NCBI GenBank assembly: GCA_002189035.1 | Contig: NEEC01000432.1 | Coordinates: forward strand, 1-23,601 | From: Utricularia gibba | Taxonomy: Eukaryota; Streptophyta; Magnoliopsida; Lamiales; Lentibulariaceae | Direction of reading: 5' to 3' | DNA length: 23,601 nt | Position numbers and translations under genes: made by a program | Notes under the pieces: model-generated | Seen by the model: the letters and a program-made list of their open reading frames with translations, nothing else | Databases searched by the model: none | What the model was told of the DNA's origin: nothing | Part shown: positions 13,366 to 23,342 of the stretch, in pieces | How positions within the stretch are numbered: position 1 is the stretch's first letter | Layout of the letters: each line of letters opens with the position of its first letter

Positions 13366-16300
13366 ATCGATTAAAAAAAATGATGCATTTGTTTAAATTG
13401 CGATATCACGTGCACCCCACATGATTTTTTCAACAACTTACTTTATACTTGAGGAGGCGGTCTTGGGGTGCACTTGGAACGGGACAAAGGTAAGGTTTGG
13501 CTTGCGCGAGAGTTAGTTGTAGCCCGGCAAATAAAGTGATTGTATTATCGTTCGGTTTTCGGGCTGCCTACATGGTTTCAAGGAACCGCTTCTCGTTTTG
13601 TGGCGCCAGTCTCGCTGGGAACTTGGTCCTTGACCCCGATTCTGTATGGCTCATGAGGTCAACCGGATGCAAATCGATTAAAAAAAATGATGCATTTGTT
13701 TAAATTGCGATATCACGTGCACCCCACATGATTTTTTCAACAACTTACTTTATACTTGGGAGGCGGTCTTGGGGTGCACCTTGAACGGGACAAAGGTAAG
13801 GTTTGGCTTGCGCCGAGAGTTAGTTGTAGCCCGACAAATAAAGTGATGTATTTATTATCGTTCGGTTTTCGGGGCTGCCTACATGGTTTTTCAAGGAACC
13901 GCTTCTCGTTTTGTGGCGGCCAGTCTCGCTGGGAACTTGGTCCTTGACCCCGATTCTGTATGGCTCATGAGGTCAACCGGATGCAAATCGATTAAAAAAA
14001 ATGATGCATTTGTTTAAATTGCGATATCACGTGCACCCCACATGATTTTTTTCAACAACTTACTTTATACTTGGGAGGCGGTCTTGGGTGCACCTGGAAG
14101 GACAAAGGTAAGGTTTGGCTTGCCGAGAGTTAGTTGTAGCCCGCAAATAAAGTGATGTATTTATTATCGTTCGGTTTTCGGGGGCTGCCTACATGGTTTT
14201 TCAAGGAACCGCTTCTCGTTTTGTGGCGGCCAGTCTCGCTGGGAACTTGGTCCTTGACCCCGATTCTGTATGGCTCATGAGGTCAACCGGATGCAAATCG
14301 ATTAAAAAAAATGATGCATTTGTTTAAATTGCGATATCACGTGCACCCCACATGATTTTTTCAACAACTTACTTTATACTTGGAGGCGGTCTTGGGGTGC
14401 ACCTGGAACGGGACAAAGGTAAGGTTTGGCTTGCGCGAGAGTTAGTTGTAGCCCCACAAATAAAGTGATGTATTTATTATCGTTCGGTTTTCGGGGGCTG
14501 CCTACATGGTTTTTCAAGGAACCGCTTCTCGTTTTGTGGCGCCAGTCTCGCTGGAACTTGGTCCTTGACCCCGATTCTGTATGGCTCATGAGGTCAACCG
14601 GATGCAAATCGATTAAAAAAAATGATGCATTTGTTTAAATTGCGATATCACGTGCACCCCACATGATTTTTTCAACAACTTACTTTATACTTGAGGAGGC
14701 GGTCTTGGGGCACCTGGAACGGGACAAAGGTAAGGTTTGGCTTGCGCCGAGAGTTAGTTGTAGCCCGGCAAATAAAGTGATGTATTTTATATCGTTCGGT
14801 TTTCGGGGCTGCCTACATGGTTTTTCAAGGAACCGCTTCTCGTTTTGTGGCGGCCAGTCTCGCTGGGAACTTGGTCCTTGACCCGATTCTGTATGGCTCA
14901 TGAGGTCAACGGATGCAAATCGATTAAAAAAAATGATGCATTTGTTTAAATTGCGATATCACGTGCACCCCACATGATTTTTTCAACAACTTACTTTATA
15001 CTTGGGGAGGCGGTCTTGGGGTGCACTTGAACGGGACAAAGGTAAGGTTTGGCTTGCGCCGAGAGTTAGTTTGTAGCCCGACAAATAAAGTGATGTATTT
15101 ATTATCGTTCGGTTTTCGGGGCTGCCTACATGGTTTTTCAAGGAACCGCTTCTCGTTTTGTGGCGGCCAGTCTCGCTGGGAACTTGGTCCTTGACCCCGA
15201 TTCTGTATGGCTCATGAGGTCAACCGGATGCAAATCGATTAAAAAAAATGATGCATTTGTTTAAATTGCGATATCACGTGCACCCCACATGATTTTTTCA
15301 ACAACTTACTTTATACTTGAGAGGCGGGGTGCACTGGAACGGGACAAAGGTAAGGTTTGGCTTGCAGAGTTAGTTGTAGCCCGGCAAATAAAGTGATGTA
15401 TTTTTTTATCGTTCGGTTTTCGGGGGCTGCCTACATGGTTTTTCAAGGAACCGCTTCTCGTTTTGTGGCGGCCAGTCTCGCTGGGAACTTGGTCCTTGAC
15501 CCCGATTCTGTATGGCTCATGAGGTCAACCGGATGCAAATCGATTAAAAAAAATGATGCATTTGTTTAAATTGCGATATCACGTGCACCCCACATGATTT
15601 TTTTCAACAACTTACTTTATACTTGAGGAGGCGGTCTTGGGGTGCACTGGAACGGGACAAAGGTAAGGTTTGGCTTGCGCGAGAGTTAGTTTAGCCCAAA
15701 TAAAGTGATGTTTATTATCGTTCGGTTTTCGGGGCTGCCTACATGGTTTTTCAAGGAACCGCTTCTCGTTTGTGGCGGCCAGTCTCTGGGAACTTGGTCC
15801 TTGACCCGATTCTGTATGGCTCATGAGGTCAACCGGATGCAAATCGATTAAAAAAAATGATGCATTTGTTTAAATTGCGATATCACGTGCACCCCACATG
15901 ATTTTTTCAACAACTTACTTTATACTTGAGGAGGCGGTCTTGGGTGCACCTGAAGGACAAAGGTAAGGTTTGGCTTGCGCGAGAGTTAGTTGTACAAATA
16001 AAGTGATGTATTTTTTATCGTTCGGTTTTCGGGGGCTGCCTACATGGTTTTTCAAGGAACCGCTTCTCGTTTTGTGGCGGCCAGTCTCGCTGGGAACTTG
16101 GTCCTTGACCCCGATTCTGTATGGCTCATGAGGTCAACCGGATGCAAATCGATTAAAAAAAATGATGCATTTGTTTAAATTGCGATATCACGTGCACCCC
16201 ACATGATTTTTTCAACAACTTACTTTATACTTGGGAGGCGGTCTTGGGGTGCACCTTGAACGGGACAAAGGTAAGGTTTGGCTTGCGCCGAGAGTTAGTT

Positions 16301-16450
16301 TTAGCCCCCAAATAAAGTGATTTTTATCGTTCGGTTTTCGGGCTACATGGTTTTTCAAGGAACCGCTTCTCGTTTTGTGGCGGCCAGTCTCGCTGGGAAC
16401 TTGGTCCTTGACCCCGATTCTGTATGGCTCATGAGGTCAACCGGATGCAA

Positions 16451-16736
16451 ATCGATTAAAAAAAATGATGCATTTGTTTAAATTGCGATATCACGTGCAC
16501 CCCACATGATTTTTTCAACAACTTACTTTATACTTGAGGAGGCGGTCTTGGGTGCAGCTGGAACGGACAAAGGTAAGGTTTGGCTTTAGTTGTAGCAAAT
16601 AAAGTGATGTATTTATTATCGTTCGGTTTTGGGATGGTTTTTCAAGGAACCGCTTCTCGTTTTGTGGCGGCCAGTCTCGCTGGGAACTTGGTCCTTGACC
16701 CCGATTCTGTATGGCTCATGAGGTCAACCGATGCAA
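16451..16736. repeat. Shortest satellite unit, unit 54 (286 bp)
   Basis: The segment between TTGGCTT and TAGTTGTAG is missing (GCGCCGAGAGT lost, near 16585). A second deletion removes most of the CGGGGGCTGCCTAC segment between GGTTTT and ATGGTTTTTC (near 16630). The unit carries the AGCTGG variant at 16556, directly after a CCTTG unit. Confidence 0.85.
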
Positions 16737-18458
16737 ATCGATTAAAAAAAATGATGCATTTGTTTAAATTGCGATATCATGTGCACCCCACATGATTTTT
16801 TCAACAACTTACTTTATACTTGAGGAGGCGTCTTGGGTGCACTGAAGGACAAAGGTAAGGTTTGGCTTGCGCCGAGAGTTAGTTGTAGCCCGGCAAATAA
16901 AGTGATGTATTTATTATCGTTCGGTTTTCGGGGGCTGCCTACATGGTTTTTCAAGGAACCGCTTCTCGTTTTGTGGCGGCCAGTCTCGCTGGGAACTTGG
17001 TCCTTGACCCCGATTCTGTATGGCTCATGAGGTCAACCGGATGCAAATCGATTAAAAAAAATGATGCATTTGTTTAAATTGCGATATCACGTGCACCCCA
17101 CATGATTTTTTCAACAACTTACTTTATACTTGAGGAGGCGGTCTTGGGGTGCACCTTGAACGGGACAAAGGTAAGGTTTGGCTTGCGCCGAGAGTTAGTT
17201 GTAGCCCACAAATAAAGTGATGTATTTATTATCGTTCGGTTTTCGGGGCTGCCTACATGGTTTTTCAAGGAACCGCTTCTCGTTTTGTGGCGGCCAGTCT
17301 CGCTGGGAAATTGGTCCTTGACCCCGATTCTGTATGGCTCATGAGGTCAACCGGATGCAAATCGATTAAAAAAAATGATGCATTTGTTTAAATTGCGATA
17401 TCACGTGCACCCCACATGATTTTTTCAACAACTTACTTTATACTTGAGGAGGCGGTCTTGGGTGCACTGGAACGGGACAAAAGTAAGGTTTGGCTTGCGC
17501 GAGAGTTAGTTGTAGCCCGCAAATAAAGTGATGTATTTTTATCGTTCGGTTTTCGGGGCTGCCTACATGGTTTTTCAAGGAACCGCTTCTCGTTTGTGGC
17601 GCCAGTCTCGCTGGGAACTTGGTCCTTGACCCCGATTCTGTATGGCTCATGAGGTCAACCGGATGCAAATCGATTAAAAAAAATGATGCATTTGTTTAAA
17701 TTGCGATATCACGTGCACCCCACATGATTTTTTTCAACAACTTACTTTATACTTGAGGAGGCGGTCTTGGGTGCACCTGGAACGGGACAAAGGTAAGGTT
17801 TGGCTTGCGCCGAGAGTTAGTTGTAGCCGGCAAATAAAGTGATGTATTTATTATCGTTCGGTTTTCGGGGGCTGCCTACATGGTTTTTCAAGGAACCGCT
17901 TCTCGTTTTGTGGCGGCCAGTCTCGCTGGGAACTTGGTCCTTGACCCCGATTCTGTATGGCTCATGAGGTCAACCGGATGCAAATCGATTAAAAAAAATG
18001 ATGCATTTGTTTAAATTGCGATATCACGTGCACCCCACATGATTTTTTCAACAACTTACTTTATACTTGGGAGGCGGTCTTGGGGTGCACCTTGAACGGA
18101 CAAAGGTAAGGTTTGGCTTGCGGAGAGTTAGTTGTAGCCCGACAAATAAAGTGATGTATTTATATCGTTCGGTTTTCGGGCTGCCTACATGGTTTTCAAG
18201 GAACCGCTTCTCGTTTTGTGGCGGCCAGTCTCGCTGGGAACTTGGTCCTTGACCCCGATTCTGTATGGCTCATGAGGTCAACCGGATGCAAATCGATTTA
18301 AAAAAAATGATGCATTTGTTTAAATTGCGATATCACGTGCACCCCACATGATTTTTTCAACAACTTACTTTATACTTGAGGAGGCGGTCTTGGGTGCACT
18401 GGAACGGGACAAAGGTAAGGTTTGGCTTGCGCCCAGAGTTAGTTGTAGCCCGGCAAAT

Positions 18459-18522
18459 AAAGTGATGTATTTATTATCGTTCGGTTTTCGGGGCTGCCTA
18501 CATGGTTTTTCAAGGAACCGCT
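18459..18522. repeat. 64-bp direct duplication inside unit 60, first copy
   Basis: The segment begins AAAGTGATG and ends ACCGCT, and is followed at once by an identical 64-bp copy. It explains the abnormal 376-bp ClaI spacing (18292 to 18668). The base before the first copy and the last base of both copies are T, so the junction has one base of microhomology. Every other unit goes from ACCGCT straight into TCTCG. Confidence 0.95.
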
Positions 18523-18586
18523 AAAGTGATGTATTTATTATCGTTCGGTTTTCGGGGCTGCCTACATGGTTTTTCAAGGAACCGCT
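18523..18586. repeat. 64-bp direct duplication inside unit 60, second copy
   Basis: An exact repeat of the preceding 64 bases, after which the unit continues normally into TCTCGTTTTG. No mismatch separates the two copies, so the event is recent or is an assembly join. It is the only internal duplication of this size in the window. Confidence 0.95.
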
Positions 18587-20258
18587 TCTCGTTTTGTGGC
18601 GGCCAGTCTCGCTGGGAACTTGGTCCTTGACCCGATTCTGTATGGCTCATGAGGTCAACCGGATGCAATCGATTAAAAAAAATGATGCATTTGTTTAAAT
18701 TGCGATATCACGTGCACCCCACATGATTTTTTCAACAACTTACTTTATACTTGAGGAGGCGGTCTTGGGGTGCACTGAACGGGACAAAGGTAAGGTTTGG
18801 CTTGCGGAGAGTTAGTTGTAGCCCCAAATAAAGTGATGTATTTTTATCGTTCGGTTTTCGGGGGCTGCCTACATGGTTTTTCAAGGAACCGCTTCTCGTT
18901 TTGTGGCGGCCAGTCTCGCTGGGAACTTGGTCCTTGACCCCGATTCTGTATGGCTCATGAGGTCAACCGGATGCAAATCGATTAAAAAAAATGATGCATT
19001 TGTTTAAATTGCGATATCACGTGCACCCCACATGATTTTTTCAACAACTTACTTTATACTTGAGGAGGCGGTCTTGGGGTGCACCTTGAACGGGACAAAG
19101 GTAAGGTTTGGCTTGCGCCGAGAGTTAGTTGTAGCCCCATAAAGTGATGTATTTATATCGTTCGGTTTTCGGGGCTGCCTACATGGTTTTTCAAGGAACC
19201 GCTTCTCGTTTTGTGGCGGCCAGTCTCGCTGGGAACTTGGTCCTTGACCCCGATTCTGTATGGCTCATGAGGTCAACCGGATGCAAATCGATTAAAAATG
19301 ATGCATTTGTTTAAATTGCGATATCATGTGCACCCCACATGATTTTTTCAACAACTTACTTTATACTTGGGAGGCGGTCTTGGGGTGCAGCTGGAACGGG
19401 ACAAAGGTAAGGTTTGGCTTGCGCCGAGAGTTAGTTGTAGCCCGACAAATAAAGTGATGTATTTATTATCGTTCGGTTTTCGGGGCTGCCTACATGGTTT
19501 TTCAAGGAACCGCTTCTCGTTTTGTGGCGGCCAGTCTCGCTGGGAACTTGGTCCTTGACCCCGATTCTGTATGGCTCATGAGGTCAACCGGATGCAAATC
19601 GATTAAAAAAAATGATGCATTTGTTTAAATTGCGATATCACGTGCACCCCACATGATTTTTTCAACAACTTACTTTATACTTGAGGAGGCGGTCTTGGGG
19701 TGCACTGGAACGGGACAAAGGTAAGGTTTGGCTTGCGCAGAGTTAGTTGTAGCCCGACAAATAAAGTGATGTATTTATTATCGTTCGGTTTTCGGGGGCT
19801 GCCTACATGGTTTTTCAAGGAACCGCTTCTCGTTTTGTGGCGGCCAGTCTCGCTGGGAACTTGGTCCTTGACCCCGATTCTGTATGGCTCATGAGGTCAA
19901 CCGGATGCAAATCGATTAAAAAAAATGATGCATTTGTTTAAATTGCGATATCACGTGCACCCCATGATTTTTTCAACAACTTACTTTATACTTGAGGAGG
20001 CGGTCTTGGGGTGCACCTGAACGGGACAAAGGTAAGGTTTGGCTTGCGCCGAGAGTTAGTTGTAGCCCCACAATAAAGTGATGTATTTATTATCGTTCGG
20101 TTTCGGGGCTGCCTACATGGTTTTTCAAGGAACCGCTTCTCGTTTTGGGCGGCCAGTCTCGCTGGGAACTTGGTCCTTGACCCCGATTCTGTATGGCTCA
20201 TGAGGTCAACCGGATGCAAATCGATTAAAAAAAATGATGCATTTGTTTAAATTGCGAT

Positions 20259-20279
20259 ATCATGTGCACCCCACATGAT
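20259..20279. repeat. Perfect 8-bp hairpin in the CATGTG subtype (example)
   Basis: ATCATGTG (20259-20266) and CACATGAT (20272-20279) pair exactly around the loop CACCC. Most units have ATCACGTG instead, which leaves one mismatch. The perfect or near-perfect ATG form is seen near 1735, 2655, 12473, 16778, 19325, 20260, 21204, 21510, 22447 and 23075. Confidence 0.65.
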
Positions 20280-20847
20280 TTTTTCAACAACTTACTTTAT
20301 ACTTGAGGAGGCGGTCTTGGGGTGCAGCTGGAACGGGACAAAGGTAAGGTTTGGCTTGCGCGAGAGTTAGTTGTAGCCCGGCAAATAAAGTGATGTATTT
20401 ATTATCGTTCGGTTTTCGGGGGCTGCCTACATGGTTTTTCAAGGAACCGCTTCTCGTTTTGTGGCGGCCAGTCTCGCTGGGAACTTGGTCCTTGACCCCG
20501 ATTCTGTATGGCTCATGAGGTCAACCGGATGCAAATCGATTAAAAAAAATGATGCATTTGTTTAAATTGCGATATCACGTGCACCCCACATGATTTTTTC
20601 AACAACTTACTTTATACTTGAGGAGGCGGTCTTGGGGTGCAGCTGAACGGGACAAAGGTAAGGTTTGGCTTGCGGCGAGAGTTAGTTGTAGCCCGGCAAA
20701 TAAAGTGATGTATTTTTTATCGTTCGGTTTTCGGGGCTGCCTACATGGTTTTTCAAGGAACCGCTTCTCGTTTTGTGGCGGCCAGTCTCGCTGGGAACTT
20801 GGTTTTTGACCCCGATTCTGTATGGCTCATGAGGTCAACCGATGCAA

Positions 20848-21162
20848 ATCGATTAAAAAAAATGATGCATTTGTTTAAATTGCGATATCACGTGCACCCC
20901 ACATGATTTTTTTCAACAACTTACTTTATACTTGAGGAGGCGGTCTTGGGGTGCACCTTGAACGGGACAAAGGTAAGGTTTGGCTTGCGCCGAGAGTTAG
21001 TTGTAGCCCCACAAATAAAGTGATAAATTTGATATCGTTCGGTTTTCGGGACTACCTACATGGTTTTTCAAGGAACCGCTTCTCGTTTTGTGGCGGCCAG
21101 TCTCGCTGGGAATTGGTCCTTTACCCCGATTTTGTATGGCTCATGAGGTCAACCGAATGCAA
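20848..21162. repeat. Divergent satellite unit 68 (twin of unit 72)
   Basis: This unit differs from the consensus at many places at once. The stretch at 21024-21033 reads AAATTTGAT where others have GTATTTATTAT or a shortened form. GGGCTGCC is changed to GGACTACC (about 21049-21056), AACTTGGTCCTTGACC to AATTGGTCCTTTACC (21111-21125), GATTCTG to GATTTTG, and CCGGATGC to CCGAATGC (21153-21160). It also has T7 and the CCTTG variant. Nearly all these differences recur in unit 72 and almost nowhere else in the window. Confidence 0.9.
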
Positions 21163-22096
21163 ATCGATTAAAAAAAATGATGCATTTGTTTAAATTGCGA
21201 TATCATGTGCACCCCACATGATTTTTTCAACAACTTACTTTATACTTGAGAGGCGGTCTTGGGGTGCAGCTGGAACGGGACAAAGGTAAGGTTTGGCTTG
21301 CGAGAGTTAGTTGTAGCCCGACAAATAAAGTGATGTATTTATTATCGTTCGGTTTTCGGGGCTGCCTACATGGTTTTTCAAGGAACCGCTTCTCGTTTTG
21401 TGGCGGCCAGTCTCGCTGGAACTTGGTCCTTGACCCCGATTCTGTATGGCTCATGAGGTCAACCGGATGCAAATCGATTAAAAAAAATGCATTTGTTTAA
21501 ATTGCGATATCATGTGCACCCCACATGATTTTTCAACAACTTACTTTATACTTGAGGAGGCGGTCTTGGGGTGCACTGGAACGGGACAAAGGTAAGGTTT
21601 GGCTTGCGCGAGAGTTAGTTGTAGCCCGACAAATAAAGTGATGTATTTATTATCGTTCGGTTTTCGGGGGCTGCCTACATGGTTTTTCAAGGAACCGCTT
21701 CTCGTTTTGTGGCGGCCAGTCTCGCTGGGAACTTGGTCCTTGACCCCGATTCTGTATGGCTCATGAGGTCAACCGGATGCAAATCGATTAAAAAAAATGA
21801 TGCATTTGTTTAAATTGCGATATCACGTGCACCCCACATGATTTTTTCAACAACTTACTTTATACTTGAGGAGGCGGTCTTGGGTGCACCTGAACGGGAC
21901 AAAGGTAAGGTTTGGCTTGCGCCGAGAGTTAGTTGTAGCCCGACAAATAAAGTGATGTATTTATTATCGTTCGGTTTTCGGGGGCTGCCTACATGGTTTT
22001 TCAAGGAACCGCTTCTCGTTTTGTGGCGGCCAGTCTCGCTGGGAACTTGGTCCTTGACCCCGATTCTGTATGGCTCATGAGGTCAACCGGATGCAA

Positions 22097-22406
22097 ATCG
22101 ATTAAAAAAATGATGCATTTGTTTAAATTGCGATATGACGTGCACCCCACATGATTTTTTTCAACAACTTACTTTATACTTGGGAGGCGGTCTTGGGGTG
22201 CACCTTGAACGGGACAAAGGTAAGGTTTGGCTTGCGCCGAGAGTTAGTTATAGCCCCAAATAAAGTGATAAATTTGATATCGTTCGGTTTTCGGGACTAC
22301 CTACATGGTTTTTCAAGGAACCGCTTCTCGTTTTGTGGCGGCCAGTCTCGCTGGGAATTGGTCCTTTACCCCGATTTGTATGGCTCATGAGGTCAACCGA
22401 ATGCAA
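22097..22406. repeat. Divergent satellite unit 72 (twin of unit 68)
   Basis: It carries the same private differences as unit 68: AAATTTGATATC (about 22270-22281), GGACTACC (about 22294-22301), AATTGGTCCTTTACC (22356-22370), and CCGAATGC just before the next ClaI site. It adds its own changes: TTGTAG to TTATAG (near 22249), GATATGACG in place of GATATCACG (near 22133), and a shorter GATTTG. The ClaI sites after the twins are 1244 bp apart, four monomers, which suggests one unit was copied or moved by unequal exchange or conversion. Confidence 0.9.
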
Positions 22407-22722
22407 ATCGATTAAAAAAAATGATGCATTTGTTTAAATTGCGATATCATGTGCACCCCACATGATTTTTTCAACAACTTACTTTATACTTGAGGAGGCG
22501 GTCTTGGGGTGCAGCTGGAACGGGACAAAGGTAAGGTTTGGCTTGCGGCGAGAGTTAGTTGTAGCCCGACAAATAAAGTGATGTATTTATTATCGTTCGG
22601 TTTTCGGGGGCTGCCTACATGGTTTTTCAAGGAACCGCTTCTCGTTTTGTGGCGGCCAGTCTCGCTGGGAACTTGGTCCTTGACCCCGATTCTGTATGGC
22701 TCATGAGGTCAACCGGATGCAA

Positions 22723-23034
22723 ATCGATTAAAAAAAATGATGCATTTGTTTAAATTGCGATATCACGTGCACCCCACATGATTTTTCAACAACTTACTTT
22801 ATACTTGAGGAGGCGATCTTAGGGTGCACCTGAACAGGACAAAGGTAAGGTTTGGCTTGCGCCGAGAGTTAGTTGTAGCCCGACAAATAAAGTGATGTAT
22901 TTATTATCGTTCGGTTTTCGGGGCTGCCTACATGGTTTTTCAAGGAACCGCTTCTCGTTTTGTGGCGGCCAGTCTCGCTGGAACTTGGTCCTTGACCCCG
23001 ATTCTGTATGGCTCATGAGGTCAACCGGATGGAA
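22723..23034. repeat. Substituted satellite unit 74
   Basis: It contains three G-to-A changes close together: GGTCTTGGGG reads GATCTTAGGG and AACGGGAC reads AACAGGAC (about 22815-22838). It also has a C-to-G change that turns ATGCAAAT into ATGGAAAT just before the ClaI site at 23035. True substitutions like these are rare elsewhere in the array, where indels dominate. Confidence 0.9.
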
Positions 23035-23342
23035 ATCGATTAAAAAAATGATGCATTTGTTTAAATTGCGATATCATGTGCACCCCACATGATTTTTTCA
23101 ACAACTTACTTTATACTTGAGGAGGCGGTCTTGGTGCAGCTGGAACGGGACAAAGGTAAGGTTTGGCTTGCGAGTTAGTTGTAGCCCGGCAAATAAAGTG
23201 ATGTATTTTTTATCGTTCGGTTTTCGGGGGCTGCCTACATGGTTTTTCAAGGAACCGCTTCTCGTTTTGTGGCTGCCAGTCTCGCTGGGAACTTGGTCCT
23301 TGACCCCGATTCTGTATGGCTCATGAGGTCAACCGGATGCAA

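Larger units (their letters stand above)
171..16147. repeat. Units 1-52: satellite block with irregular order of monomer subtypes
   Basis: These units show the same subtypes as the rest of the array but no steady order. Units with CCTTG after GTGCA are 15, 18, 22, 28, 35, 43 and 45. Probable one-base-deleted relatives (ACTTG) are 7, 20, 30, 33, 36, 37, 39 and 49. Units with AGCTGG are only 6 and 19; units 9, 13 and 41 have a shortened GCAGAAC form that probably derives from it. The remaining units carry CCTGG, CTGG or CCTG forms. Unit lengths run from 291 to 315 bp. No gene or foreign insertion is present. Confidence 0.85.
16148..21472. repeat. Units 53-69: block with three-unit higher-order periodicity
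   Basis: The CCTTG variant starts at 16254, 17154, 18090, 19084 and 20956, in units 53, 56, 59, 62 and 68. Unit 65 holds a degraded CCTG form at 20016. Spacings are 900, 936, 994 (930 without the 64-bp duplication), 932 and 940 bp, that is, three monomers each. The AGCTGG variant appears in the next unit in three of these cycles (54, 63, 69), and unit 66 follows the degraded unit 65. Units 57 and 60 lack it, and 67 has an extra AGCTG copy, so the phase is imperfect. A decayed or homogenising trimeric higher-order repeat is the simplest reading. Confidence 0.6.

Noticed and set aside
13473-13485. CENP-B box resemblance (CTTGGAACGGGAC)
   Set aside because: The right half resembles the box but lacks one base before CGGGA, and the required TTCG at the left is absent. 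Most units have CCTGG, CCTTG or AGCTGG here, so it is not kept.
18292-18667. Transposon insertion as the cause of the 376-bp unit
   Set aside because: The extra bases are an exact copy of the neighbouring 64 bp, with no foreign sequence, terminal repeats or target-site duplication.
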